50,403 nt of DNA from a gamma proteobacterium symbiont of Ctena orbiculata. Lineage in GTDB: Bacteria > Pseudomonadota > Gammaproteobacteria > Chromatiales > Chromatiaceae. Both the position numbers and the translations under genes were made by a program. The DNA lies in the NCBI GenBank assembly GCA_003094535.1, contig NATV01000130.1, forward strand, positions 1 to 50,403. Direction: 5' to 3'. The notes below the pieces were generated by a model. That model ran no database searches, was not told the DNA's origin, and was given only the letters and a program-made list of their open reading frames with translations. Below are positions 8,826 through 16,438 of this stretch, in pieces. Each line of letters starts with the position of its first letter. Positions within the stretch are counted from its first letter, which is position 1.

Positions 8826-8966
8826 TAGGGCAGGGTGAAAGATTCATTCAGTGATAGCGCAGTAGGGAGAGTTGCAAATTTACATTTTTTTTAAAATCTC
8901 AGCTTCAAGTAGGGTTTTACTGACCCTAGAGTGATAGTACCTAAAACCAACTATAGAGAGACAACA

Positions 8967-9371
8967 ATGACAAAGTTAGTCGATATTGAAGGAATCGGTG
9001 ATACCTATGCTGCAAAGTTAACCTCTGCAGGAGTCACCAGTCTTGAAAATCTGTTGGAAAAGGGAAGTACCAAGAAAGGCCGCAAGGAGATCGAGGATGC
9101 AACTTCGATAAGCGGAAAACTGATATTACGATGGATAAATATGGCTGACCTGTTCCGTATCAAGGGCATCGGTGAACAGTACTCTGATCTATTAGAGGCA
9201 GCCGGTGTCGATACGGTACCGGAACTGGCGCAGCGTAAAGCGGAAAACCTGCACCAGAAGATGATTGAGGTCAATGAGGCTAAAAACCTTGTGCGGGCCA
9301 CACCCAGCCTCTCTTCGGTTGAAAAGTGGGTGGCTGAAGCCAAACAGTTGCCTCGCGTGGTTACCTACTGA
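8967..9371 (+). CDS. DUF4332-type helix-hairpin-helix protein
   Basis: A 134-residue protein with two helix-hairpin-helix-like units: IEGIGDTYAAKLTSAGV (7-23) and IKGIGEQYSDLLEAAGV. This is the DUF4332 form, related to the HhH modules that bind DNA backbone non-specifically; the family has no agreed role. The start at 8967 follows an AGAGAG site; the upstream in-frame ATG at 8931 adds 12 residues unlike the family. Monocistronic and followed by a good terminator. Confidence 0.85.
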   Translation: MTKLVDIEGIGDTYAAKLTSAGVTSLENLLEKGSTKKGRKEIEDATSISGKLILRWINMADLFRIKGIGEQYSDLLEAAGVDTVPELAQRKAENLHQKMIEVNEAKNLVRATPSLSSVEKWVAEAKQLPRVVTY

Positions 9372-9418
9372 TGCCGGGGTCGGAATAGATCACCAAGCCT
9401 GGTTGCTCGGTTCAAGCG

Positions 9419-9450
9419 AAAAGGCCACTGTCGTAGGGCAGTGGCCTTTT
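9419..9450 (+). terminator. Intrinsic terminator after the DUF4332 gene
   Basis: AAAAGGCCACTG (9419-9430) pairs perfectly with CAGTGGCCTTTT (9439-9450) around an eight-base loop, followed by AGTTT. The A-tract/T-tract symmetry would let it work in both directions. Confidence 0.88.
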
Positions 9451-9565
9451 AGTTTCAGGCCTGTTTGTGCAGCGAGTCGCTAACCTTACTCAAAATGCGT
9501 TTCTGGATGAGGGTTTATTCGCTAAAATAGTAATAATGATATTAAGGGAAATTGGAGTTTGAAGC

Positions 9566-9823
9566 ATGCCAACCTATGACTACTATTGTGAAGCGAATGG
9601 CGAGAAAATAGAGGTCTTTCATCCTATGAATGAGACGATCAGCAATTGGGGTGAGCTCTGTGAAAAAACTAACCGACCGCTAGGTGAGACAGGCAAAGAT
9701 GAGCCGGTGCGGAAACTGATCAGTGGCGCAGCGGTAATCAGCAGCTCAAGCCGTGTTGATACTGAACCCTCTTGCCCGGCGGGGGCATGCTGTCCGGGCG
9801 GTAGTTGCGGTTTCAGTGAGTAG
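9566..9823 (+). CDS. FmdB-like small protein with altered zinc ribbon
   Basis: An 85-residue protein starting MPTYDYYCEANGEKIEVFHP, the FmdB/putative regulatory zinc-ribbon start (normally MPTYEYxCxxCG), and keeping the RKLISGAAVI core. The usual CxxC pairs are reduced to single Cys residues (Cys8 and Cys32), so the standard Zn site cannot form. Instead the C-terminus is Cys-rich: CPAGACCPGGSCGFSE carries four Cys. Ribosome site GGAG lies ten bases before the ATG. The metalloprotease gene starts 18 bases after the stop, so they are probably one transcript. Role unknown; metal binding by the tail is a guess. Confidence 0.8.
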   Translation: MPTYDYYCEANGEKIEVFHPMNETISNWGELCEKTNRPLGETGKDEPVRKLISGAAVISSSSRVDTEPSCPAGACCPGGSCGFSE

Positions 9824-9841
9824 GCGTTTCTACCTAGGGAG

Positions 9842-10525
9842 ATGATCTACCTACTTTTGCTAGGGGTTCTGTTACTGTTGATTTTAGGACCACAATTGTG
9901 GGTACAACAGGTTATGGCGAAATATAATCGCCACCCCGAAGAGAATTTTCCCGGCAGTGGCGGGGAGTTGGCCAGGCATCTATTGGATCGTTTTGACCTC
10001 CACAAGGTACAAGTCGAAAAGGCTGAATCTGTCGATCACTACGATCCCGGGGACAAGGCGGTTCGGCTTTCTAAGGATAAGCTGGAGGGAAGGACTCTAA
10101 CCGCCATTACAACAGCAGCCCATGAAGTCGCCCATGCACTGCAGGATGCCGCGGAAGAGCCACTCTTTCGATGGCGCACAAGGCTTGGATCGATCGCTGT
10201 AGGCGCACAGCGTCTTGGCTCTTTCCTACTTTTCGTCGCACCCATACTGTCCATCGTCACTCGGGCACCCGCAGCGGGCCTTTTGAGTGCCATGGCGGCT
10301 TTCCTGGTAATGGGATCAAATGTGGTCCTCCAATTGGCGACATTGCCGGTAGAACTCGATGCCAGCTTTAAAAAGGCTCTGCCGTTACTCAAAAACGGTT
10401 ATTTGAGACCAGAGCAATATCGTGGCGCGGAAAAAATCTTGAGGGCGGCTGCGTTCACCTATCTCTCCGCGTCATTGGCTGGACTGCTCAATTTTTGGCA
10501 ATGGATGAGAGTGCTAAAACGATAA
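9842..10525 (+). CDS. YugP-like neutral zinc metallopeptidase (membrane)
   Basis: A 227-residue membrane protein of the YugP/zinc metallopeptidase_2 family. TM1 is at about 2-20, followed by a soluble catalytic part with AAHEVAHALQD (HExxH, near residues 98-103) and two hydrophobic segments (about 132-175), then a C-terminal hydrophobic end. Family members are predicted membrane-associated proteases without known substrates. A GGGAG site is directly upstream of the ATG. It follows the FmdB-like gene closely and is followed 36 bases later by the DUF2914 gene, suggesting a three-gene unit. Confidence 0.88.
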   Translation: MIYLLLLGVLLLLILGPQLWVQQVMAKYNRHPEENFPGSGGELARHLLDRFDLHKVQVEKAESVDHYDPGDKAVRLSKDKLEGRTLTAITTAAHEVAHALQDAAEEPLFRWRTRLGSIAVGAQRLGSFLLFVAPILSIVTRAPAAGLLSAMAAFLVMGSNVVLQLATLPVELDASFKKALPLLKNGYLRPEQYRGAEKILRAAAFTYLSASLAGLLNFWQWMRVLKR

Positions 10526-10561
10526 CATGATGCGGCAATTTGCTGGGTACCGGAGGGAAGT

Positions 10562-11005
10562 ATGTTGGATAATTTACTGAGGAATTGCACCTTGCAGGCG
10601 ATTTGCGCACTGCAGTTTATGCAACTGTATGCGGTTGAATTATCCGCTGACGAATTGCGGAAGTCGCCCGTCCCCGACGCCATTGTGGCCAGAGCCCAGT
10701 TTACTACCGAAATTGTCAACAGAGAGCCGGTCGATCAAGTTGTCAAGCTGGATAGCCAGGTCACAAGGGTATTTTTCTTTACCGATTTGCGGAACCTGCA
10801 GGGTCGGACAATAACCCATCGCTGGGAGTTTGAAGGGGAGGTTGTCAGTGAAGTTGAGTTTAATGTTGCTGGACCTCGATGGCGCGTCTATTCGGCGAAA
10901 AGTTTAAATCCTGGCGAGTCAGGGAAGTGGACAGTATTCGTCATCGATGAATCCGGTTGGCCTCTGCATGCAAGTATATTTGAGCATGGAGTTATGGAGG
11001 AATGA
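10562..11005 (+). CDS. DUF2914-domain protein, probably exported
   Basis: A 147-residue protein whose C-terminal half (about 45-140) matches DUF2914 by the pattern VTRVFFFTDLRNLQGRTITH and GPRWRVYSAKSL...GKWTVFVID. The N-terminus (1-25) is hydrophobic and Cys-containing and could be a signal or anchor. GGAGGG lies seven bases before the ATG. DUF2914 domains often sit in periplasmic or membrane proteins beside metalloproteases; no reaction is known. It is convergent with the large REC/coiled-coil gene. Confidence 0.78.
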   Translation: MLDNLLRNCTLQAICALQFMQLYAVELSADELRKSPVPDAIVARAQFTTEIVNREPVDQVVKLDSQVTRVFFFTDLRNLQGRTITHRWEFEGEVVSEVEFNVAGPRWRVYSAKSLNPGESGKWTVFVIDESGWPLHASIFEHGVMEE

Positions 11006-11080
11006 TAGCACTATATGTGGAGCTGGATTTGAGGAAAAGCCGGGTGCGTTTGGCGTGAAGTTTGACAATTGCGTATATTA

Positions 11081-13690
11081 CTATTCTATAACGCTGCTGA
11101 TGGGTTGTGTGCTTTCCATGGGATTCGGAGCCTGGCTATTGCTGATGACTCCCTGTTGAGATTTTATTCTGAACTCCTCTTCCGCAAGCATGCGCAGCGT
11201 CCGTTCTTTTTCCAATCTGACTTCGTCCGCTACCGCCCCGTTAGCGATTTTATCAACTTTGGCCGATCCGGCGGTTGCCATTGTTTTGGCAATCGTAGTG
11301 TGCTCTAGGGCAGCGGATGTCCCGTTATTTGATAAGCTTTGAGTTTGATCCTTTGTAGACCGGGCCTCTTCTGATTTAATTTCAACACCAGGCTCTTTGG
11401 TGAAAACGTTATAGATATAAACGCCGCCGACAATCAGCATCACAGTAAAAATGATACTTGCTATGGTAAATGACGATAGGTTGAAGCCATTTTTAAAAAG
11501 TAGAGGTTCAGGCTCCACGCGAAATGGAGGAATGCTGCCCTTGGCATTGGCCTGTTGTCTGGACCTAATCTGGTCTTGGTCGGGGAACAGATGAACACTG
11601 CTAGGTTCGCTCTCCGCACCATTGGGTTCACTATCCCCTCTGTTGGGTTCACCCTCCGCTCTGTTGGATATGTTCTCTGGCAATGGATTCAGAAGCAGAT
11701 CGGAATGCTGGGTGTTGCCGGATACAATGGATTCAGATTGCGTTTGGATGCCCGAATCAAAGCTGCTGCTTTCTCTATCTACTCTTCTCTCTTTGGATAC
11801 AGTAGTTAGTTTTTTCTGCTTTTCTTCTGTCAATTCCTGCTGCAGTTGATCGAGCTGCATATGCAGAAGCTTGATGTTGTCCTCAAGACTGCTCACCAAT
11901 TGATTGGACTTAACATTCTCTGCCTCTGCCTTTTCGGCGCGACCCATCAGTTCTGCGGTCTGACTCTCGAGGCGTCTATTCTCTTCCTCAAGAAAGTGTT
12001 GTGTTTCACTGCCGGTGTTGGGGTGCGACTCCTCTTCCATGACCAGGGCCTGATTTAAACTCTCTGCAGTGTCTACCCGATGCAGGAGATTTTTGTTTTC
12101 ACTCTCCGCTGTTTCAGCACGTTTCAGGAGGAGATTGTTTTCACGCTCGACGGCTTCAACCCGTTGCCGAAGATCCTTGCTTTCACTCTCTGCTGTTTCA
12201 GCCCGCTGCAGAAGAAAGTTGTTTTCATTCTCTATGAATTCAATGCGTTGGAGATGTGCTTTTTTGTCGTCTTCGATCTCTGCTGCTTGTTGCGCAAGGT
12301 TGTCGTGCTCACTCTGCAGGTCAGCGAACTTGACCTGCATCTGTTGTAGCTGGCTTTCCACCTCGAATAGATGTCGGCGCAGGTTGTCCGATTCCGCAGA
12401 CTGCCTTTTCCAGTGAGCGATCTCATTGATCAGTTGCCGGTTTTCGTTGGTCAGACGCTCAATCGTCTGCTGTTGCTCAATCAGCTCGCTATCCGCATCA
12501 TCATCCTGCTCGTCAAGGTCATTGCCATATCTGGCCTTGATCTCGGCAACTTGTTCAGCCGCAAGACGCTGGATCTCAGTGGTGCTTCTGGTAAGTTGCG
12601 ATTGTGAATAGGTTGGATTACTTGCGGACGGGACGGATTGGTTCGCCAGTTCAGACGTATCCGTAACCAGGTTGACGGGGCTAAGGCCCTCATTACCTTT
12701 ATCAACAACCTTGTTGCCACCATTATCAATAGCTGTTTTCAGTCGACCTTCAGCAAGGGACAGCAGTTCATTCAGACGGGTCCCGGGTTTTATGTCGGGT
12801 GCCGAAATGGCAATACTCGCACTGATAACCTGTTCTGATTCACCGAGATAGAACTGTTTTGATGCCAGGTCTTCCAGGATTCTCCTGCCGAGATATCGCG
12901 TGCCTATGGCATTCGAAGCCGGGCGCAGCATGGCAAACAATCCTTTGCCAAAATAGGCGAGGGTGTCGTCTGGATGTATATGCAGGTTTATAATCTCTGC
13001 CAATGAGTGGAGTATGTGATTAATAGCCGGTTCGCTGTAGTGAGCAGCGATATCATCAATCTGATCAATTCTCACCAGGGCGATCGCGAGTTCGTTTTTA
13101 TTGCGAATGGCAAAGGCAAGTTCGCGGCTGGTGGATACCATGAATTGCTCTCTGTCGGCCATGCCCTCGAGATAGTCGGATTGTGGTTCTAACGGCTGCT
13201 GCGGGGAGGCACCATCATCACTTTGCGTGGTTTCTTGATCCGCCAGGCGATTCGCCAGTCTGCTCAGATAACTTTTTATATTGTCAGGATCAAAGGGTTT
13301 ACAGATGACCTCATCCGCACCCAATTGAGCCAGCTCCTGACGGATCTCCTCGCTCTCCTCATTGCCGGTCACAACGATAAAAGGGGTTTTAGCAAGCGCT
13401 GTCGATTCTGAAGATCTGATCCTGGATAATAGGCCCCTGCCGTCGAGCTCCGGCATCGAAAGATCACTGAAAACCAAGGCAACCGATGGCGTATCGCAGA
13501 GAGTGTTCCAGGCATCCTGGCCATTTTCTGCCTCTATGATCTGACAGTCGTCCTTCAGGATATTTTTCAGTGAAACCCGCACCACGCGAGAGTCATCAGC
13601 AATAAGCACGACTGGCTTATCGCCGGTATGATGAGAAAAGCTATTTAACGCCTGTTCCGCCATTCCGTCTGGGTCTTGTTGTTTGAACAT
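11081..13690 (-). CDS. REC / degenerate GGDEF / coiled-coil / TM protein
   Basis: A large 869-residue signalling protein. Domains: receiver at about 25-148 with ADD acidic pair, Asp76 (FSDLSMPELDG) as phospho-acceptor and Lys131 (ICKPFD); a GGDEF-like domain at about 180-328 in which the signature is FGKGLF (near 247-252) instead of GGDEF, so diguanylate cyclase activity should be lost; a very long coiled coil (about 390-640) with internal 14-residue repeats; an acidic Asn/Glu/Pro-rich segment with 7-residue repeats; one transmembrane segment at about 738-760; and a tail of about 108 residues. I start at the ATG at 13690; a TTG two codons earlier is less likely. Isolated gene, convergent with the DUF2914 gene. 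The layout suggests a membrane-tethered scaffold controlled by phosphorylation; partners are unknown. Confidence 0.85.
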   Translation of the reverse strand: MFKQQDPDGMAEQALNSFSHHTGDKPVVLIADDSRVVRVSLKNILKDDCQIIEAENGQDAWNTLCDTPSVALVFSDLSMPELDGRGLLSRIRSSESTALAKTPFIVVTGNEESEEIRQELAQLGADEVICKPFDPDNIKSYLSRLANRLADQETTQSDDGASPQQPLEPQSDYLEGMADREQFMVSTSRELAFAIRNKNELAIALVRIDQIDDIAAHYSEPAINHILHSLAEIINLHIHPDDTLAYFGKGLFAMLRPASNAIGTRYLGRRILEDLASKQFYLGESEQVISASIAISAPDIKPGTRLNELLSLAEGRLKTAIDNGGNKVVDKGNEGLSPVNLVTDTSELANQSVPSASNPTYSQSQLTRSTTEIQRLAAEQVAEIKARYGNDLDEQDDDADSELIEQQQTIERLTNENRQLINEIAHWKRQSAESDNLRRHLFEVESQLQQMQVKFADLQSEHDNLAQQAAEIEDDKKAHLQRIEFIENENNFLLQRAETAESESKDLRQRVEAVERENNLLLKRAETAESENKNLLHRVDTAESLNQALVMEEESHPNTGSETQHFLEEENRRLESQTAELMGRAEKAEAENVKSNQLVSSLEDNIKLLHMQLDQLQQELTEEKQKKLTTVSKERRVDRESSSFDSGIQTQSESIVSGNTQHSDLLLNPLPENISNRAEGEPNRGDSEPNGAESEPSSVHLFPDQDQIRSRQQANAKGSIPPFRVEPEPLLFKNGFNLSSFTIASIIFTVMLIVGGVYIYNVFTKEPGVEIKSEEARSTKDQTQSLSNNGTSAALEHTTIAKTMATAGSAKVDKIANGAVADEVRLEKERTLRMLAEEEFRIKSQQGVISNSQAPNPMESTQPISSVIE
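11605..11667. repeat. Three 21-bp tandem repeats within the coiled-coil gene
   Basis: Units 11605-11625, 11626-11646 and 11647-11667 differ at a few positions and encode the acidic heptads NGAESEP, NRGDSEP and NRAEGEP in the linker before the transmembrane segment. Such coding microsatellite-like units can change number between strains. Confidence 0.8.
12053..12220. repeat. Four 42-bp tandem repeats encoding 14-residue coiled-coil units
   Basis: Four consecutive 14-codon units run on the minus strand: NFLLQRAETAESES, KDLRQRVEAVEREN, NLLLKRAETAESEN and KNLLHRVDTAESLN. Fourteen residues are two heptads, so copies add or remove whole coiled-coil turns without breaking register. The DNA copies are diverged but clearly related. 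Confidence 0.85.
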
Positions 13691-14235
13691 GGACAATGGA
13701 TTTCTACCATTTGCTTCGACTATTTATAGAAAAACTTTAGATGAAAACAGTTAAGGCATGCTGTAAGAAATGATCCTTAAAATATTGATAAATAAATATA
13801 ATTACTTTTAATCCTAATGTGTAAAAACTGCAAAGTGAGAGTTGCATCACCAACAGGTAAGGATCCTTTCAAGCGAGCCATCCATGCTGGTCTGAGAGAA
13901 TCCCAATCCAGAGGTGCTATCCGCCGATCCTGGCGTACGGTGAAGGGTCACTTCCTGTGTGGGGCAGATTCGAGCATACTCGCAAATGATGGGATGATTT
14001 TGGAACAAGTTCATACTTTATAAATTCCTGCTAAACCATAGGTTTAATTAATCTGCCTATCCGCATCAGGGTCTCAATCCCCGCGTCGAGGAGGGCAGGC
14101 GACCGGTGGTTTATGTGAACCTTGACGCACTCTTACCCCTCAGCTAGCTTGAGGTTGGGGGAGACCTTGAGATATTACCCAACCGGCCGATAGCCAGTTT
14201 GATTACCACAATATAACGAGTCAACGCGGGAAGAG
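13691..14235. other. Gene-free region before the HDOD gene (545 bp)
   Basis: Divergent gap. The left part (13720-13830) is AT-rich and likely carries the promoter of the REC/coiled-coil gene. The right part (14040-14220) has several GC-rich complementary runs, for example CCCC/CCTCA at 14136-14142 with TGAGG/GGGG at 14150-14160. I could not fit this to a known riboswitch such as GEMM. A 68-codon frame at 13817-14023 has no ribosome site and no recognisable protein. Confidence 0.35.
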
Positions 14236-15144
14236 ATGACAAAATCAGTCTTTTATCTTTCAGATGGTGAAGTCGTAGAATCCTCGGAAGAAAGGGAGGT
14301 TAAAGAAAAGGAACGAGAGTCACTGGTCGTTAAGTCTTTTGTGGACTCGGTTAAGGAAGACCTCCTCGCCAATAAGATTTATCTTCCTACTCTACCCTCA
14401 CTGGCGCTCGAAGCCCTAGTGGTGATCAATGACGCCGATAGTTCGGCCCACGACCTGGAAAAGGTCATCTCCAGGGACGCGGCACTTACCGCAAGATTGA
14501 TTCGTTACGCCAACAGTCCACTCTACCGGGGACTGAATACCATAGCCTCCATCCGCCCCGCGATTACGCGGATTGGGTTTCAACGGGTGAAAAATGCCGT
14601 CTATGCCGTATCGATGAAGGAGGTTTTTCGCACCTCGGAGAAGGAAATCGAGAGGCGTATGAACAAGTTATGGACCCATTCGGTGAAGGTCGGCGCACAG
14701 GCGGCGATTCTTGCCAAGGGACAACCCAGTCTCGATCCGGATATCGCGCTGGTTGCGGGATTGGTCCACGATATCGGGCAGATTCCGCTCCTGATCAAGG
14801 CGTGCCGTTATCCCGAGTTGATCGCCAATCCCGGTTTTTTGGATAAGGTTTTGTTGAAAATGCACACTCAGTTGGGCGGCAGCATTTTGAAATTGTGGAA
14901 ATTCGATCAGCATGTCATCGATGCGGCTGCCGAGCATGAAGATCTGCGACGCGATCCAGGTGATGCCCCCGTCGATTATGTCGATGTGGTTCAGGCGGCG
15001 AATATCATGAGCTACGAAGGTACAGGTCACCCCCTGGCAAGTGTCGACCGATCCGGCATCAAGGCGTTTGCCCGTCTTGAGAAGGCCGAAAACGATGACT
15101 CCCTGGATGAGGAGACAAAAAAGGTCGAGGATGTTCTATTCTGA
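14236..15144 (+). CDS. HDOD-domain signalling protein
   Basis: A 302-residue soluble protein. After a charged N-terminal 35 residues comes an HDOD domain (about 45-245): LPTLPSLALEAL, VISRDAALTARLIRYANSPLY, and LVAGLVHDIGQIPLL. HDOD proteins are HD-superfamily relatives that usually lack phosphodiesterase activity and act as adaptors in two-component, chemotaxis or c-di-GMP signalling. The C-terminal 40 residues are acidic. GGGAAGAG precedes the ATG. It lies divergent from the REC/coiled-coil gene, which makes a shared signalling pathway possible but unproven. Confidence 0.88.
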   Translation: MTKSVFYLSDGEVVESSEEREVKEKERESLVVKSFVDSVKEDLLANKIYLPTLPSLALEALVVINDADSSAHDLEKVISRDAALTARLIRYANSPLYRGLNTIASIRPAITRIGFQRVKNAVYAVSMKEVFRTSEKEIERRMNKLWTHSVKVGAQAAILAKGQPSLDPDIALVAGLVHDIGQIPLLIKACRYPELIANPGFLDKVLLKMHTQLGGSILKLWKFDQHVIDAAAEHEDLRRDPGDAPVDYVDVVQAANIMSYEGTGHPLASVDRSGIKAFARLEKAENDDSLDEETKKVEDVLF

Positions 15145-15200
15145 AGCGATGGCAAGCTGCACTATCGCTTGGCGCTAACCGGCCCCCGGTTGCAGTGAGG

Positions 15201-15809
15201 CTATTTGGTCAGAACGTCAATCCCTTCATTGCGCAGCATAGCGATTAGTCGTATGAGCGGTAGGCCGATCAATGCATTTGGATCGTCTCCCTCCAGGCGC
15301 TCAAAAAGAGAGATGCCCAAACCCTCCGATTTAAAAGAACCGGCGCAGTTGTAGGGTTGCTCTTTGTGGAGATAGTTCTCGATTTCCCGCCTCTGCAATA
15401 CCCGAAAGATGACATGAAAGGGTTCGCAACATACTTGAATCCGGCCTGCCTCGCTGTTGAGCAGGCAGAGTCCGGTCAAAAAACTGACCCGTTTTCCGGA
15501 TGCCTGCATTAATTGTTCAATCGCTTTTTCATGATCACCCGGTTTACCAAGGATCTTACCCTCGACAACCGCTACCTGATCGGAACCTATGATAAGTGCG
15601 TCAGGATGCTCTTTTGCCACCTCCCTGGCCTTGTTTTCAGCGAGACGGATAACCAATCTCTCCGGCGACTCATCCGGCTGCTCAGATTCATCAATATCGG
15701 GGGAGACAGTGCTGAATTCGACGCCCAGACGACTCAATAACTCGCGGCGAAAGGGTGAACTGGAGGCGAGGATCAGTTGTTGCTGCGATGAGGGATCAGA
15801 GTAGGGCAT
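15201..15809 (-). CDS. Maf-family nucleoside triphosphate pyrophosphatase (YceF type)
   Basis: House-cleaning enzyme of 202 residues that hydrolyses modified NTPs; the YceF subgroup prefers 7-methyl-GTP. Family blocks: QLILASSSPFRRELLSRLG near the N-terminus (nucleotide-binding SSSPxR), IGSDQVAVVEGKILGKPG in the middle, and GSFKSEGLGISLFERLEGD near the end. Start chosen at 15809 because MPYSDPSSQQQLILASSS fits the family; an in-frame ATG at 15854 would add 15 residues. Its partner yceD lies 4 kb away (19450), separated by the oad genes; in E. coli yceF and yceD-rpmF are adjacent. Confidence 0.9.
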   Translation of the reverse strand: MPYSDPSSQQQLILASSSPFRRELLSRLGVEFSTVSPDIDESEQPDESPERLVIRLAENKAREVAKEHPDALIIGSDQVAVVEGKILGKPGDHEKAIEQLMQASGKRVSFLTGLCLLNSEAGRIQVCCEPFHVIFRVLQRREIENYLHKEQPYNCAGSFKSEGLGISLFERLEGDDPNALIGLPLIRLIAMLRNEGIDVLTK

Positions 15810-16047
15810 GGAGGACACAACTAGGGTGGATATATTTGATCCACATAGTAGCAAAATTGCAGCCAGTGCTTCATTTCATTTAAACCAGGAGGTGTTTATC
15901 TTACGGGCGGTTTGCAATATTGCTAATGCATGGGGAATAAGAATTCTACCATTAATATATCCAATGATAATTATATATATTCTAAATATAAAGCTGTTTT
16001 CTTAAAAAAAACATGCTGATAGGCCTCTCTTGGTTTCAACGCACAGC

Positions 16048-16077
16048 TTGACAAGTGACGTAAACCCGACGTAGAAA
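16048..16077 (+). promoter_or_regulatory. Predicted sigma70 promoter for oadGAB
   Basis: A perfect TTGACA (16048-16053), an 18-base spacer and TAGAAA (16072-16077), ending about 33 bases before the oadG start. The rest of 15810-16110 is AT-rich and gene-free, with A/T runs near 15950-16015 that could act as an UP element. Confidence 0.42.
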
Positions 16078-16110
16078 TGGGCCTCCACTTTTTAGGGGTT
16101 CAGATCTGCT

Positions 16111-16380
16111 ATGCCAACCAGTGACTTGCTGATGTCGGGTGTCAACCTCATGGTCCTCGGAATGGGGATCGTGTTCACCTTTCTATTGATCCTTGTTTTC
16201 GCCATGAAAGGCATGTCCAAATTGGCACTCCACCTTACTGCACGACACGGAGGCTCTGAAAAGGTATCATCACAACCTTCGATTTTGGGGCAGGACCAGG
16301 CCGGTATGAGGGGAGATCTGGTAGCGGTCATTACGGCTGCCATCAGCAGTTATCGAGCCACCCATTACAAGATCAATTAA
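16111..16380 (+). CDS. oadG: Oxaloacetate decarboxylase gamma chain
   Basis: Small membrane subunit (89 residues) of the sodium-pumping oxaloacetate decarboxylase. It has one transmembrane helix at about 9-31 (NLMVLGMGIVFTFLLILVFA), and a short hydrophilic C-terminal part. In the characterised complexes the gamma chain holds the alpha and beta subunits together and binds Zn. Family assignment rests on the PF04277 pattern (GMGIVFTFL) and the position directly before oadA and oadB. No ribosome site is strong: GGGG lies 9-14 bases upstream. Confidence 0.88.
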   Translation: MPTSDLLMSGVNLMVLGMGIVFTFLLILVFAMKGMSKLALHLTARHGGSEKVSSQPSILGQDQAGMRGDLVAVITAAISSYRATHYKIN

Positions 16381-16438
16381 AATTCCTTATTTAATTACGA
16401 TTGAGTTTGCCTGTTTACCAATCAACGGCGGCTAGTTT

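Noticed and set aside
12053-12220. CRISPR-like repeat array
   Set aside because: The units are adjacent with no spacers and encode coiled-coil heptads.
13817-14023. 68-codon plus-strand frame upstream of the HDOD gene
   Set aside because: No ribosome site, no known domain and untypical composition.
14040-14220. GEMM-type c-di-GMP riboswitch before the HDOD gene
   Set aside because: The conserved GEMM core bases are not there; only generic GC-rich pairing is seen.
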